This document shows positions 1 through 9,142 of a stretch of DNA of 64,000 nt, piece after piece (positions within the stretch are counted from its first letter, which is position 1; each line of letters opens with the position of its first letter). The stretch covers positions 62,001-126,000 of the forward strand of contig NZ_KB905701.1 in the NCBI RefSeq assembly GCF_000380985.1, given 5' to 3'. Under the pieces are notes generated by a model. The model was given only the letters and a program-made list of their open reading frames with translations, did not search any database and was not told where the DNA came from. Made by a program: the position numbers and the translations under genes. This DNA comes from Proteiniphilum acetatigenes DSM 18083 (GTDB taxonomy: Bacteria > Bacteroidota > Bacteroidia > Bacteroidales > Dysgonomonadaceae).

Positions 1-2
1 TT

Positions 3-1277
3 ACGGCGGTGGACAGCGTAATCGTGGTGGTGGACGTCGCGAAAGGGGTAGAAGCCCAGACACGCAAGCTGATGGAGGTCTGTCGTATGCGGCATACACC
101 GGTGATGATCTTTGTCAATAAACTAGACCGTGAAGGGAGGGATCCGTTCGAAATTCTCGACGAACTGGAGGAAGAACTGAAAGTCAGCGTCCGTCCGTTG
201 AGTTGGCCCATAGATATGGGAGAACGGTTCCGCGGAGTATATAACCTTTACAAGAATAGTCTGGATCTTTATAAACCCAGTAAGCAGATGGTGACGGAAT
301 CGCTGAGGCTCGATATCCAGTCACCGGAACTGGAAAATCATATTGGTGATCGCTTATCGAAGAAGTTATGTGACGATGTGGAACTGATCACAGAAGTCTA
401 CCCGGCATTCGACCGGGACGAATACCTTGCAGGAACCCTGGCACCTGTGTTTTTCGGATCCGCACTGAATAATTTTGGAGTGAAAGAATTGCTGGATTGT
501 TTTGTGGATATAGCACCCTCACCCCGTGAGGTGCAGGCCGAAGAACGTATAGTAGATCCATATGAGGAAAGTTTCTCGGGATTTGTTTTCAAAATCCATG
601 CCAATATGGATCCGAACCACCGTTCTTGTATTGCTTTTGTAAAAGTCTGCTCAGGAAAATTCGAGCGGAATGTGAACTACAAGCATGTCCGTTTTAACCG
701 GATGATGAAATTTTCATCGCCGACCGCTTTTATGGCGCAGAAAAAAGAGATTATGGACGAGGCCTATGCCGGTGATATCGTTGGATTACCCGATAACGGC
801 AACTTCAAGATCGGCGATACACTCACTTCGGGTGAGGAGTTGCATTTCAAAGGACTGCCGAGTTTCTCTCCCGAGATGTTCAAATATATCGAGAATGCTG
901 ATCCGATGAAATCGAAACAACTCCAGAAAGGGATTGAACAACTGATGGACGAAGGGGTAGCACAGCTCTTTACCAATCAGTTTAACGGACGGAAGATCAT
1001 CGGGACGGTGGGGCAGCTTCAGTTCGAAGTGATACAGTATCGGCTGCTCCATGAATATGGAGCGCAGTGTCGCTGGGAGCCCATCAGCCTATACAAGGCC
1101 TGCTGGATCGAGAGCGATGATGCCGCGCAACTGGCGGATTTCAGGAAGCGGAAATATCAATACATGGCGCACGACAAAGAGGGCAGGGATGTCTTTCTGG
1201 CCGAGTCGAACTATATCTTAATGATGGCACAGCAGGATTTTAAAAATATCCGCTTCCACTTTAGCTCAGAGTATTAA
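3..1277 (+). CDS. prfC: Peptide chain release factor 3 (5' truncated by window edge)
   Basis: RF3 is the translational GTPase that recycles RF1/RF2 from the ribosome after termination. The visible fragment begins after the G1/G2 region with the stretch VDSVIVVVDVAKG and has the G4 guanine-specificity motif NKLD (about nt 117-128), followed by domain II (FKIHANMDPNHRSC) and the C-terminal RF3 domain (QLQFEVIQYRLLHEYGA). Family members are about 525 residues, so roughly the first 100 residues lie upstream of the window. A GTG at nt 9 is an internal Val codon; the reading frame is open to the window edge. The gene ends one base before the convergent mscS-type gene, so the two 3' ends abut without room for separate terminators. 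Confidence 0.95.
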   Translation, partial: TAVDSVIVVVDVAKGVEAQTRKLMEVCRMRHTPVMIFVNKLDREGRDPFEILDELEEELKVSVRPLSWPIDMGERFRGVYNLYKNSLDLYKPSKQMVTESLRLDIQSPELENHIGDRLSKKLCDDVELITEVYPAFDRDEYLAGTLAPVFFGSALNNFGVKELLDCFVDIAPSPREVQAEERIVDPYEESFSGFVFKIHANMDPNHRSCIAFVKVCSGKFERNVNYKHVRFNRMMKFSSPTAFMAQKKEIMDEAYAGDIVGLPDNGNFKIGDTLTSGEELHFKGLPSFSPEMFKYIENADPMKSKQLQKGIEQLMDEGVAQLFTNQFNGRKIIGTVGQLQFEVIQYRLLHEYGAQCRWEPISLYKACWIESDDAAQLADFRKRKYQYMAHDKEGRDVFLAESNYILMMAQQDFKNIRFHFSSEY

Positions 1278-1278
1278 A

Positions 1279-2202
1279 CTATACAGGCTTTTCCTCCTCT
1301 TTTGTAAGATAGACCGACATACGCTGTGTCGAACTGATCAGGCCCCTTTCGTAAAGTTGTTTGTAAACAGTTTCACTCAGATCGTGGTTCACATCGGCCA
1401 GATTTCCTTTCTTTGCCCATACCCTGAAAACGAATTCAAGGGACGTGGGGTTAATCTTGGACATCCTTGCAAAAGGTGCGGGTTGTTTCAATACCTTTGG
1501 ATGACGGGCGGCGATTTGTAACAGTAATTCTTTTACTTCATCCACATTGCAGCCGTAATCCACATTGACGATAATTTCCGTGCGAAGGGTTCCATCGAGG
1601 CTGTTATTGTTGATAATGTTTCCGGTCGACAGCGGTCCGTTGGGTATGTAAATCGTTTTGTTATCACCGGTCCTCAATATGGTATGCATAATACCGATCC
1701 TCTCGACCGTTCCCTCCAGGTTCAGTGCCCTGATGTAATCGCCGCTTCTGAAAGGTTTACTCAGGAGAATCATTACTCCGCCCGCAAAATTGGAGAGATT
1801 GTCTTTCATGGCAAGCCCTATGGCCAATCCCACCGTACCGATAATAGCGGCGATGGAGATGGTTTTTACTCCCACGGAATTAATGATGATCATGAACAAG
1901 ACAATAAAAAGGAACGTCTGCAATACGCTGCTTATAAATCCTTTCAGCGTGTTGTCGATCGAGCTCTTCCGCATGATCTTTGCCACAAAATTGTCAATCT
2001 TCGTGATTAAAAAACGACCGATGATAAACAGCACAATCGCAATAAGTATGTTCACTATCAGGTCAATCCCCCATGCGAGTATATTATCCAGTACGTGATC
2101 GTACCTGCCTTCTTTGATCAGTTGACCGAAAGAGGGATCATTAGGTGACCGTGGCACAAAAATGCTGTCGGTAGGCAATGATATCTGAAGCAGCGTCATC
2201 AT
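1279..2202 (-). CDS. MscS-family small-conductance mechanosensitive channel
   Basis: Inner-membrane channel of the MscS family that opens on hypo-osmotic stress. The N-terminal half has three hydrophobic segments, the last (IAAIIGTVGLAIGLAMKDN, Gly/Ala-rich) matching the pore-lining TM3. It is followed by the MscS beta domain (GTVERIGIMHTILRTGDNK, IYIPNGPLSTGNI) and a C-terminal alpha/beta domain. Length is about 308 residues, close to E. coli MscS. The frame is open to an ATG at nt 2226, but a promoter-like TACTTTTG (minus strand, 2229-2236) would put transcription start at or inside that codon. The ATG at 2202 (or 2199), giving MMTLLQISLP, is therefore preferred. It is divergent from the TPR gene and convergent with prfC. 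Confidence 0.9.
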   Translation of the reverse strand: MMTLLQISLPTDSIFVPRSPNDPSFGQLIKEGRYDHVLDNILAWGIDLIVNILIAIVLFIIGRFLITKIDNFVAKIMRKSSIDNTLKGFISSVLQTFLFIVLFMIIINSVGVKTISIAAIIGTVGLAIGLAMKDNLSNFAGGVMILLSKPFRSGDYIRALNLEGTVERIGIMHTILRTGDNKTIYIPNGPLSTGNIINNNSLDGTLRTEIIVNVDYGCNVDEVKELLLQIAARHPKVLKQPAPFARMSKINPTSLEFVFRVWAKKGNLADVNHDLSETVYKQLYERGLISSTQRMSVYLTKEEEKPV

Positions 2203-2228
2203 TTTAGTTTTTAAACAGTGTAACATCG

Positions 2229-2256
2229 CAAAAGTACAAAAAAACAGTTATTTTTG
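2229..2256. promoter_or_regulatory. Divergent Bacteroidetes -7 boxes between mscS-type and TPR genes
   Basis: Two elements matching TAnnTTTG point away from each other: TACTTTTG on the minus strand (2229-2236) facing the channel gene and TATTTTTG on the plus strand (2249-2256) facing the TPR gene. No good TTTG -33 element is seen for either, so these are assigned from the -7 box and position alone. Confidence 0.5.
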
Positions 2257-2282
2257 TGATTGATATCTATATAATAAACAGA

Positions 2283-3110
2283 ATGAAGATTATTTTTACG
2301 GCTATATTGTATTTCTTTGCTTACGCACTTTCGGCACAATCGTTGGATTATATGGGATGGGTAGATCGCTCAGCCAACCATATCGAGCAAAACAGGCTCG
2401 ATAGTGCTGCAGTGGCACTGCAAAAGGCGATGGGGCTGGAACCGGCAAATGAAAATAATCCCGTTTTACTACTCAATCTCGGAATACTGCAACGGCAATT
2501 GGGGCTCTATGATGATGCATATATTTCATTTACCGCCTCCATGGGAAATAATCCGTTGCCCGATGTTGTATTGCACAACCGGGCTTCCCTTTTGTGTGAT
2601 ATGGAACGGTTTGATGAGGCGATGGAGGATTATAACACCCTTATCCGTAACTATCCGGAGGATGTGGAAGCCTATTACCGGAGAGGTCTGCTTTTTCTCG
2701 AAAAGAATGAGAGAGCTAAAGCAGAGGATGATTTCAAGGCGTCGGATGCGATAGATCCGGACAATATGTATACGAAGTTGAGCAAGGCGCTTCTTTATAA
2801 ATTAGATGATAACTGGGAGGCCGCTGAGAAGGTTTATACCAGCTTGATACAGTCCTCTTCTAAAGTTGATCCCAGCTTTTATCTGAACCGTGCGGAATGT
2901 TATGTGAACACCGATCAGATATTCAGGGCGTCGGCTGATTTACGGGCTGTGGAAGGATCTCAGAAAGGAAATCCCTATTTTTATATTCTTCGGGGGCGGG
3001 TCCGTCTTGCGCAATTCGATAAAATAGCTGCCCGTGCCGATTTCAGGAAAGCCAAAGAACTGGGATACGATACCGATATAGTGAACGACTGGCTGAAAAA
3101 AACAGAATAG
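2283..3110 (+). CDS. Exported TPR-repeat protein
   Basis: About 275 residues with an N-terminal signal peptide (MKIIFTAILYFFAYALSAQS) followed almost entirely by tetratricopeptide-like helical repeats, for example LLNLGILQRQLGLYDDAYIS and AYYRRGLLFLEKNERAKAED. TPR proteins are scaffolds for protein-protein contacts; nothing visible shows the partner. The open frame extends to a GTG at 2256, but that codon overlaps the -7 box, so the ATG at 2283 starting the signal peptide is chosen. It lies 27 bp upstream of the metallopeptidase gene and probably shares its transcript. Confidence 0.85.
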   Translation: MKIIFTAILYFFAYALSAQSLDYMGWVDRSANHIEQNRLDSAAVALQKAMGLEPANENNPVLLLNLGILQRQLGLYDDAYISFTASMGNNPLPDVVLHNRASLLCDMERFDEAMEDYNTLIRNYPEDVEAYYRRGLLFLEKNERAKAEDDFKASDAIDPDNMYTKLSKALLYKLDDNWEAAEKVYTSLIQSSSKVDPSFYLNRAECYVNTDQIFRASADLRAVEGSQKGNPYFYILRGRVRLAQFDKIAARADFRKAKELGYDTDIVNDWLKKTE

Positions 3111-3137
3111 AAATAGAATACAACCAAAACATGTTTC

Positions 3138-4010
3138 ATGAAGTGGATCAATAGAAATGACAGCCAGGCCAACTATGAAGACCGTAGGGGCAGAGGCAGA
3201 GGGAGAAGAAACGCTGCCATCGGTGGAGTAGGAGCGGTCGTCATTGCGGTGATAGCATTGTTGTTAGGCCAAAATCCTTTCCAGGCATTAGACATGGTAA
3301 ACAGTATTGCTCCGGGAGAATTGACTGAGGTAATAGATCCTTCCAGGGTGAATGAGAATGAGGAACTGAAGGTTTTTACGCTGGGAGTGTTTAACAGCGC
3401 CAATGACGTGTGGGAGGAGATATTCCGGACGCAACTGAATAAACAATATATACGTCCTACCCTGGTTACTTTTACCGATGCCACAGTTTCGGAATGTGGT
3501 GGGGCTACGGATGCCGTAGGACCATTCTATTGTCCTGCAGACCAGAAAATGTATATCGATCTCAACTTTTTTCATCAGTTAAGAACTGATTTCGGTGCTG
3601 AAGGTGATCTGGCAATGGCTTATGTGACGGCTCACGAAATAGGGCACCACGTACAGAAATTGTTGGGGATCATCGATGAGATGAATCAATACAGGGGGCG
3701 GATCAGCGAAACGGAATTCAATAAACTCAATGTGAAGTTGGAATTACAGGCCGATTTTCTGGCAGGAGTCTGGGTGTATCATGCACAGCAGATGAACATG
3801 ATTCAACTGGAGTCGGGCGATCTGGAGTCGGCAATCAGTGCTACCACGGCGGTCGGCGATGACACCATTCAGAAACGTTCGAGAGGGTATAGCGTCCCCG
3901 ATTCGTTTACACACGGTACCTCCGCGCAACGTACTTATTGGTTCAGAAAGGGCATGCAGACCGGTGATATCAGTCAGGGAGATACATTCAACGACCCGGC
4001 TCTGCGGTAG
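3138..4010 (+). CDS. YpfJ-type neutral zinc metallopeptidase
   Basis: Matches the putative neutral zinc metallopeptidase family (YpfJ, Pfam Zn_peptidase). It has a basic, Arg/Gly-rich N-terminus (RRGRGRGRRNAA), a single transmembrane helix (about residues 28-46), then an extracytoplasmic catalytic domain. The zinc motif HEIGHH begins at residue 166 (nt 3633), and the downstream LELQADFLAGVW segment supplies the third-ligand region. Family features CGG and FYCPADQKMYIDLNFF are present. Length of 290 residues is normal. Substrate is unknown. It probably forms an operon with the TPR gene. Confidence 0.92.
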   Translation: MKWINRNDSQANYEDRRGRGRGRRNAAIGGVGAVVIAVIALLLGQNPFQALDMVNSIAPGELTEVIDPSRVNENEELKVFTLGVFNSANDVWEEIFRTQLNKQYIRPTLVTFTDATVSECGGATDAVGPFYCPADQKMYIDLNFFHQLRTDFGAEGDLAMAYVTAHEIGHHVQKLLGIIDEMNQYRGRISETEFNKLNVKLELQADFLAGVWVYHAQQMNMIQLESGDLESAISATTAVGDDTIQKRSRGYSVPDSFTHGTSAQRTYWFRKGMQTGDISQGDTFNDPALR

Positions 4011-4099
4011 GGAAGTAATTATTATATTGGTTAATTTTAAACCATAGTCTTTTTGAACTTGTTTATGAACTATAGTGTAATTAATAGAAAAACTAAAGC

Positions 4100-5698
4100 A
4101 TGAAATATCTCAAATACCACACTGCATCGGGACTGTTCCTGTACTTCATATTATTTTCTTTTTTTATCTCCTGTTCGGATAAGGGAACGGAGGAGTTGTC
4201 TTCTGTCTCCCAACTCGATTCATTTACTTTCCATCCAAAATTCAATGAAGATTTAGAAGAAACTGTATCGGTTATGAGATCAGGTACAGATATAACCGTA
4301 TCAATCCCTTACAGTGTATCACCTGACGGTTTGATCGCTACATTTACCTATTCGGGTGCATCAGTGAAAATAGGTGATGTTGAACAGGTCAGTGATGTTA
4401 CAAAAAATGATTTCAGCGAGCCGGTCGTTTATAGTGTTATTGCTGAAGACGGGACAAAAACTGATTATACTGTTACCGTTATAAAGAATCTGCCACGTAT
4501 ACCAAGAGTGTATGTCAATACAACAGGAGGTGCACCTATTCTGGATAAGGAGAATTATGTTAATTCAACGGTCAGGGTTGAGGATATTGATAAATATTAT
4601 ACTGATGGAGACCCTGTTACATCAACAGCCGGAATAAGAGGGAGGGGAAACTCAACATGGGGAATGGATAAAAAACCGTACCGCGTAAAGCTGGACAATA
4701 AGGTATCCCTTTTAGGTATGAGTAACGACAAAGACTGGGCGCTTCTTGCCAATCATACGGACAAAACATTATTGAGAAACATTACTGCTTTTGAAATAGC
4801 AAAAATAGCCGAAATGAGCTGGACTCCTGCATCTATCAGCGTCGATTTTTACCTGAACGGAACATACCAGGGAGTATATGCATTGACAGAGCATGTAAAG
4901 GTTTCGAAAGAAAGGCTTGATATGGAGTTGGTGACACCTTCCGATAATTCAGGGGAAGTGTTGACCGGTGGTTATTTTCTGGAGCTGGACTTTCATTTTG
5001 ATGAACCATATAAGTTCAAAACGAATAAGGAACAGTTGCCTATTATGTTTAAAGATCCGGATGAACCTACGGATGCGCAATTTGAATATGTACAAAATTA
5101 TTTCAACATAGCCGAGGAGGTTCTATACGGAGATAATTTTACTGACCCCGAAAACGGTTACCGCAAATATATCGATGTAGAGTCGTTTATTAACTATTAT
5201 ATAGTACAGGAACTTGCCAAGAATGTGGATGGGAATATGCGGGGCAGTTGTTATATGGCTATTCGCAGGAACGAAAAGATCGAGATGCCGTTAGTATGGG
5301 ACTTTGATATCGCCTTTGGTAATGCCGACCATATCACATGGGAACAGGGAGCCACTTCCGCGGGTCCGGATGGCTGGTTTATTAAAACTCAATCGCCCTG
5401 GTTCGATCAGCTATTTAAAGATCCCTATTTTGTGTCGGAATTAAAAAAACGATGGAGCCAACTGAAACCTGAACTCGATGAAATCCCCGGTTTTATCAGG
5501 GACCATGCCCTTGCATTACAGGATGCACAAAAAAAGAATTTTAGTCCGAAACCCGGAGGCGCCGGATGGAGCATCACAAAACCCGAATGGAATACAAAGA
5601 TAATCAGAGGATCCTATGCTGCTGAGGTCAACTTTTTTGTGGAGTTTGTGGAAAAACGCCTCCAATGGCTGGATACAAATATCAATGCGTTGCCGTGA
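4100..5698 (+). CDS. CotH-like lipoprotein with N-terminal beta-sandwich domain
   Basis: A 532-residue surface lipoprotein: lipobox FFISCS (Cys25), then a region of about 100 residues resembling the beta-sandwich domains (DUF5018-like, ending DGTKTDYTVTV) common at the N-termini of Bacteroidetes exoproteins. The rest is a CotH domain (RGRGNSTWGMDKKPYRVKL, LLANHTDKTLLRN, MPLVWDFDIAFGN). CotH proteins have an atypical protein-kinase fold; Bacillus CotH phosphorylates spore-coat proteins, but this organism has no visible sporulation context and the substrate here is unknown. The gene stands alone between the metallopeptidase and the DUF438 gene. Family assignment is strong, role is not. Confidence 0.85.
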   Translation: MKYLKYHTASGLFLYFILFSFFISCSDKGTEELSSVSQLDSFTFHPKFNEDLEETVSVMRSGTDITVSIPYSVSPDGLIATFTYSGASVKIGDVEQVSDVTKNDFSEPVVYSVIAEDGTKTDYTVTVIKNLPRIPRVYVNTTGGAPILDKENYVNSTVRVEDIDKYYTDGDPVTSTAGIRGRGNSTWGMDKKPYRVKLDNKVSLLGMSNDKDWALLANHTDKTLLRNITAFEIAKIAEMSWTPASISVDFYLNGTYQGVYALTEHVKVSKERLDMELVTPSDNSGEVLTGGYFLELDFHFDEPYKFKTNKEQLPIMFKDPDEPTDAQFEYVQNYFNIAEEVLYGDNFTDPENGYRKYIDVESFINYYIVQELAKNVDGNMRGSCYMAIRRNEKIEMPLVWDFDIAFGNADHITWEQGATSAGPDGWFIKTQSPWFDQLFKDPYFVSELKKRWSQLKPELDEIPGFIRDHALALQDAQKKNFSPKPGGAGWSITKPEWNTKIIRGSYAAEVNFFVEFVEKRLQWLDTNINALP

Positions 5699-5935
5699 AT
5701 ATACGTCGATGCCTTGTTATAAGTAATTATCCATTGTCCATTGTCAAAGTGGTGTATACTCAAAAAGAGGGATGTTTTCCTTGAAAAATAGCAATTTATA
5801 GCGATTGCGGATGCTGTTTTGATCCTATAATTTTGTAAGGTAGAGGTAACCTGCCGATACACAAGAGCACCTTTTGCATCACACATCAATTATCACAGCG
5901 TAAAACAAAAGGGGCACTGACAAAATTATTTTATT

Positions 5936-7525
5936 ATGGAAGAAAAAATAACCAATACAACATTTGAGAGTTTAGACCAGAATAAACTCCAACGGATGCT
6001 TCATATCAAGCAACAGTATGATAAAGGAGTGTTGTCACTCGATGAAGCGAAAAATCGTATGAAAAGTGAAGTGGGGAGAATTTCACCCGAAGAGTTTGCT
6101 GCCGCTGAACAGATGTTTAAGGACGAGGATCCTGACGAATGCCGTAACGAGGATGTCCGTACTATACTGGAGGTATTTGACGGATTGATCCAGGCTGATG
6201 AGCCCGGTCTTCCGTACGGTCATCCTATAGATGCTTACCGGAGGGAAAATAATAAGATGAAGGAATTGTTGCTAAAGGGTGACGAATTGGCTCAAAGGTC
6301 TTTTATCCTGAATCCCTGGCTGGAACTGATGGAACAGATCATACAGTACAAAGTCCATTTCAGCCGTAAACAGAACCAGCTTTATTCGGCGTTGGAAAGA
6401 AAGGGATTCGATCGTCCTTCCACTACGATGTGGGTGTATGACGACGAGATACGTGACGAGATGAATAACGCCCTGGAGCTACTAAAAAAAGAGGAGGTAA
6501 ATGTGGATTCGTTTCTCGATGCATACCGGCAGATGACTATCGATCTGAGAGACCTGATGGAGAAAGAGGAGTTGATCCTTTATCCGACTTCATTGAAACT
6601 GATTCCTGAAGATGAATTCGAAGAGATGAAATCGGGCGACAGGGAAATCGGATTCTTCCTTATAGATATGCCCGATCTCCGCTCATCTTCATCCAACAAA
6701 GAAGTGCCACCTGTAGCAGGACAAAACGGTTTTATGGACGACTTAGCGGCGTTACTTTCAAAATATGGAAAAAACATAGAGACAGATCCAAAGGAGAAAG
6801 TACTCGATGTGGCCGAGGGAAAACTTACGTTGGAGCAGATAAATCTTCTTTTCCGTCACTTACCCGTAGACATCTCTTTCGTAGATGAAAACGATCTCGT
6901 GAAATTCTATACCGATACGCCTCATCGTGTATTTCCACGTAGCAAGGGCGTTATCGGCAGAGAGGTACGTAACTGTCATCCGCCCAAAAGTCTGCACATG
7001 GTGGAGGAGATCATTGAGAAATTTCGTAGCGGCGAGCAGAGTAAATCGGAGTTTTGGATCAATAAACCCGGACTTTTCATCTATATCGTGTATGTCGCTG
7101 TGAGAGACAAGGACGGAACTTTCAGGGGAGTGATGGAAATGATGCAGGATTGTACCCATATCCGGCAGCTCGAAGGTGAGCGGAGACTGCTTACCTGGGA
7201 GGGAAAACAGAATCAACAAAATGGAGCCGCAGAGGCCACCCGGAGCACCCAAAATACCCAAAACGGGGGAGACGATAACCAGGGTGTTAGCGATGGAGAT
7301 GGCACAATTACCATTACTGCGGATACTAAATTAAAAACATTGATCCAGCGTTATCCTCAGCTAAAGGAAGATCTGCCCGGCATAAATCCAAAATTTTCCA
7401 TGTTGAAGAGTCCGATGGCTAGAGTTGTGTTGCCTATCGCCACACTCAAAATGATGAGTGAACAATCCGGGATACCCCAGCAGGAACTGATTGAGAAGAT
7501 AACAGATATCATCGCAACTTATTGA
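5936..7525 (+). CDS. DUF438 / PAS / DUF1858 sensory protein
   Basis: A 529-residue cytoplasmic protein with no signal peptide or membrane segment. The N-terminal part matches DUF438 (MLHIKQQYDKGVLSLDEAK). The middle resembles a hemerythrin-like helical region (LMEQIIQYKVHFSRKQNQLY and KEELILYPTSLKLIPEDEF). A PAS-like domain follows (LPVDISFVDENDLVKFYTDT, IGREVRNCHPPKS), and the C-terminus is a DUF1858 domain (DTKLKTLIQRYPQLKEDLPG) after a Gln/Asn-rich linker. This architecture is known in anaerobes; a role in sensing oxygen or nitric oxide through the hemerythrin-like part is inference. It is convergent with the sigma-factor gene. Confidence 0.85.
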   Translation: MEEKITNTTFESLDQNKLQRMLHIKQQYDKGVLSLDEAKNRMKSEVGRISPEEFAAAEQMFKDEDPDECRNEDVRTILEVFDGLIQADEPGLPYGHPIDAYRRENNKMKELLLKGDELAQRSFILNPWLELMEQIIQYKVHFSRKQNQLYSALERKGFDRPSTTMWVYDDEIRDEMNNALELLKKEEVNVDSFLDAYRQMTIDLRDLMEKEELILYPTSLKLIPEDEFEEMKSGDREIGFFLIDMPDLRSSSSNKEVPPVAGQNGFMDDLAALLSKYGKNIETDPKEKVLDVAEGKLTLEQINLLFRHLPVDISFVDENDLVKFYTDTPHRVFPRSKGVIGREVRNCHPPKSLHMVEEIIEKFRSGEQSKSEFWINKPGLFIYIVYVAVRDKDGTFRGVMEMMQDCTHIRQLEGERRLLTWEGKQNQQNGAAEATRSTQNTQNGGDDNQGVSDGDGTITITADTKLKTLIQRYPQLKEDLPGINPKFSMLKSPMARVVLPIATLKMMSEQSGIPQQELIEKITDIIATY

Positions 7526-7554
7526 AAGCGGCGTATCAAAAGCCGACTTTGTGT

Positions 7555-8181
7555 TTATGCAATTATTTTTGAAATAATAAGCGTCAGAATAGCCAATTGA
7601 TATTCTGCAGCCGGTTCTTCATTGTAATATTCCAATACATTCTCACGAACCATTTTCATTGCTGTTGCAAACCGGTTCATGACCGATTTTGGGGAGATAT
7701 CCAAAGACTTTGCCGTCTCTTGGACAGATAGCTGTTGCTCCCAGCGAAGCCGGAATACTTCCCGTTCTGAAGGCCGCATCTCCCGTATCGTAAAGTCTAT
7801 GATCCGTTTCAATTCTTTCAGAATAGTCTCTTCATGCGCATAGGTTGCGGAAAGATGGATCAATTCCGGAAGAGCTTCCTCCCAAAGAACCTGTTCTGGT
7901 TTTTTACTGTAAAAATCAATGATTTTATATTTTAACCTGATAAACAAATAATTCTGCAAACACCCGTCAGCACTGCCTGTAAGGAAATTCCTTTTATTCC
8001 ATGTTTCTATCATCAGTTCCTGCACGATATCTTTCGCATTATCGGTGTTCATATACCGGGTTGCGGTTCTGTACAGACGACCTGCATAACGTGTGAAAAT
8101 TATCTGAAACCACGATTTGTTACGTAACGCCTCTACATCTGTGATATCTTTTGTCGTATTAATGTCAATAATCATATTCAA
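7555..8181 (-). CDS. RNA polymerase sigma factor, ECF/sigma-70 family
   Basis: A 208-residue sigma-70-type protein. Region 2 is seen in the N-terminal half (FTRYAGRLYRTATRYMNTDN, IVQELMIETWNKR) and region 4 in the C-terminal half (SEREVFRLRWEQQLSVQETA then LDISPKSVMNRFATAM, a helix-turn-helix). Unlike most Bacteroidetes ECF factors it has no FecR anti-sigma or SusC gene beside it, so its signal cannot be inferred from context. Its 3' end overlaps a small AT-rich inverted repeat (ATTATTT/AAATAAT, 7563-7579) near the convergent end of the DUF438 gene. Confidence 0.88.
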   Translation of the reverse strand: MNMIIDINTTKDITDVEALRNKSWFQIIFTRYAGRLYRTATRYMNTDNAKDIVQELMIETWNKRNFLTGSADGCLQNYLFIRLKYKIIDFYSKKPEQVLWEEALPELIHLSATYAHEETILKELKRIIDFTIREMRPSEREVFRLRWEQQLSVQETAKSLDISPKSVMNRFATAMKMVRENVLEYYNEEPAAEYQLAILTLIISKIIA

Positions 8182-8373
8182 CCCCCCAAAATTAGCATTG
8201 CAAAGTAAGGGAATGAATGTTACGATCCTGTTCCTTTTAGGTTGTATTTTTGTTACATTTTTTAAGGCTGTTTTCTTACAATAATTCCAATGGCACTGGT
8301 TTTGTCAAAAGCTCAGAATTGAAGAAGTGTTTTATTGAGTTATATAATCTAATAGGAAAAGAGGAGTATGTTA

Positions 8374-8398
8374 CAAAAAACCACCACGAATGTGGTGG
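8374..8398 (-). terminator. Intrinsic terminator after tRNA-Arg
   Basis: Read on the minus strand, a perfect 7-bp stem CCACCAC/GTGGTGG with loop ATTC is followed directly by TTTTTTG. It starts 9 bp after the tRNA 3' end. Confidence 0.85.
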
Positions 8399-8406
8399 AA
8401 TGAAAG

Positions 8407-8478
8407 TACACCCGGCGGGAATCGAACCCACATCGTCGGAACCGGAATCCGATATTCTATCCATTGAACTACGGGTGC
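8407..8478 (-). tRNA. tRNA-Arg, anticodon CCG (codon CGG)
   Basis: The minus strand folds as a full cloverleaf: acceptor GCACCCG/CGGGTGT, D-arm stem GTTC/GAAT, anticodon stem TCGGA/TCCGA with loop TTCCGGT (anticodon CCG), a 4-nt variable loop and T-arm GTGGG-TTCGATT-CCCGC. The discriminator base is A and CCA is not encoded. The terminal acceptor pair is G1:U72. The gene begins 12 bp downstream of the stop codon of the DUF3256 gene on the same strand, so it may be read through from that gene as well as having its own promoter. Confidence 0.95.
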
Positions 8479-8490
8479 AGGATTGCCTTA

Positions 8491-9114
8491 TTATTGCCTG
8501 AATACAGCGTTTTCCCATTTAAATGTAACGGTGTCACTTTTCAGAAAAGGCTTTATCTCTGCGATCTGGCCGTCTGTCAAAAGTGCTTTGTAGTTGAATG
8601 TCAGCATTAAATCACTACCGCTTTCATTGAACTCTGCCGAGATCGGGTAAATGTGGTGCAAAGATACTGCATATTTATAATTTTTCATCTCTTTTTTGGA
8701 AGAATCGAAGAAAATTTCTTTGGTGAGTTCCGGTAGGAAACTATTGTTCTCTATTTTTTTCCATTCCGTTGTATAGAAAGAGATATGACTATCACATGCT
8801 TCCGCACAGACGGTCTTGATTATACATACAATCGAAGAATCCTTCGCAACCGGTAGCATTTTTAATTGGGTGGTACCTGCATCTGATGTTTTTATCTTCA
8901 GATAATCGCTGCTTTGCTCCAGTTTTTTGATTTCGCCCAGCGCATAAGGAACGGTTGTTTCGCCTGAATCGACCAACAGCATGGTCTTATTGCCTTCCGA
9001 TACTCCCGGAAGGAGTTCCGACGGCATCGATTTGAACAGGTCTCCTATATTTTGTCCCTCTGCCACTAAAGAAACAGAAAGGAAAAATATCCATATAAAA
9101 TTTCGCATGATCAT
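8491..9114 (-). CDS. DUF3256-family exported protein
   Basis: A 207-residue protein with signal peptide MRNFIWIFFLSVSLVAEGQ. The following IGDLFKSMPSELLPGVSEGN and MLLVDSGETTVPYALGEI match DUF3256, a Bacteroidales-restricted family of unknown function. Two ATGs six bases apart (9114 and 9108) are possible starts; neither has a clear Shine-Dalgarno site. It lies 28 bp downstream of the fucosidase gene, suggesting co-transcription, and is followed directly by tRNA-Arg. Confidence 0.8.
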   Translation of the reverse strand: MIMRNFIWIFFLSVSLVAEGQNIGDLFKSMPSELLPGVSEGNKTMLLVDSGETTVPYALGEIKKLEQSSDYLKIKTSDAGTTQLKMLPVAKDSSIVCIIKTVCAEACDSHISFYTTEWKKIENNSFLPELTKEIFFDSSKKEMKNYKYAVSLHHIYPISAEFNESGSDLMLTFNYKALLTDGQIAEIKPFLKSDTVTFKWENAVFRQ

Positions 9115-9142
9115 TATTATTATAAATATTTTAATTTGATTT

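Noticed and set aside
8250-8518. Two small ORFs over the tRNA-Arg gene
   Set aside because: They are translations of the tRNA itself (for example SSMDRISDSGSDDVGSIPAG on the minus strand), a common false protein.
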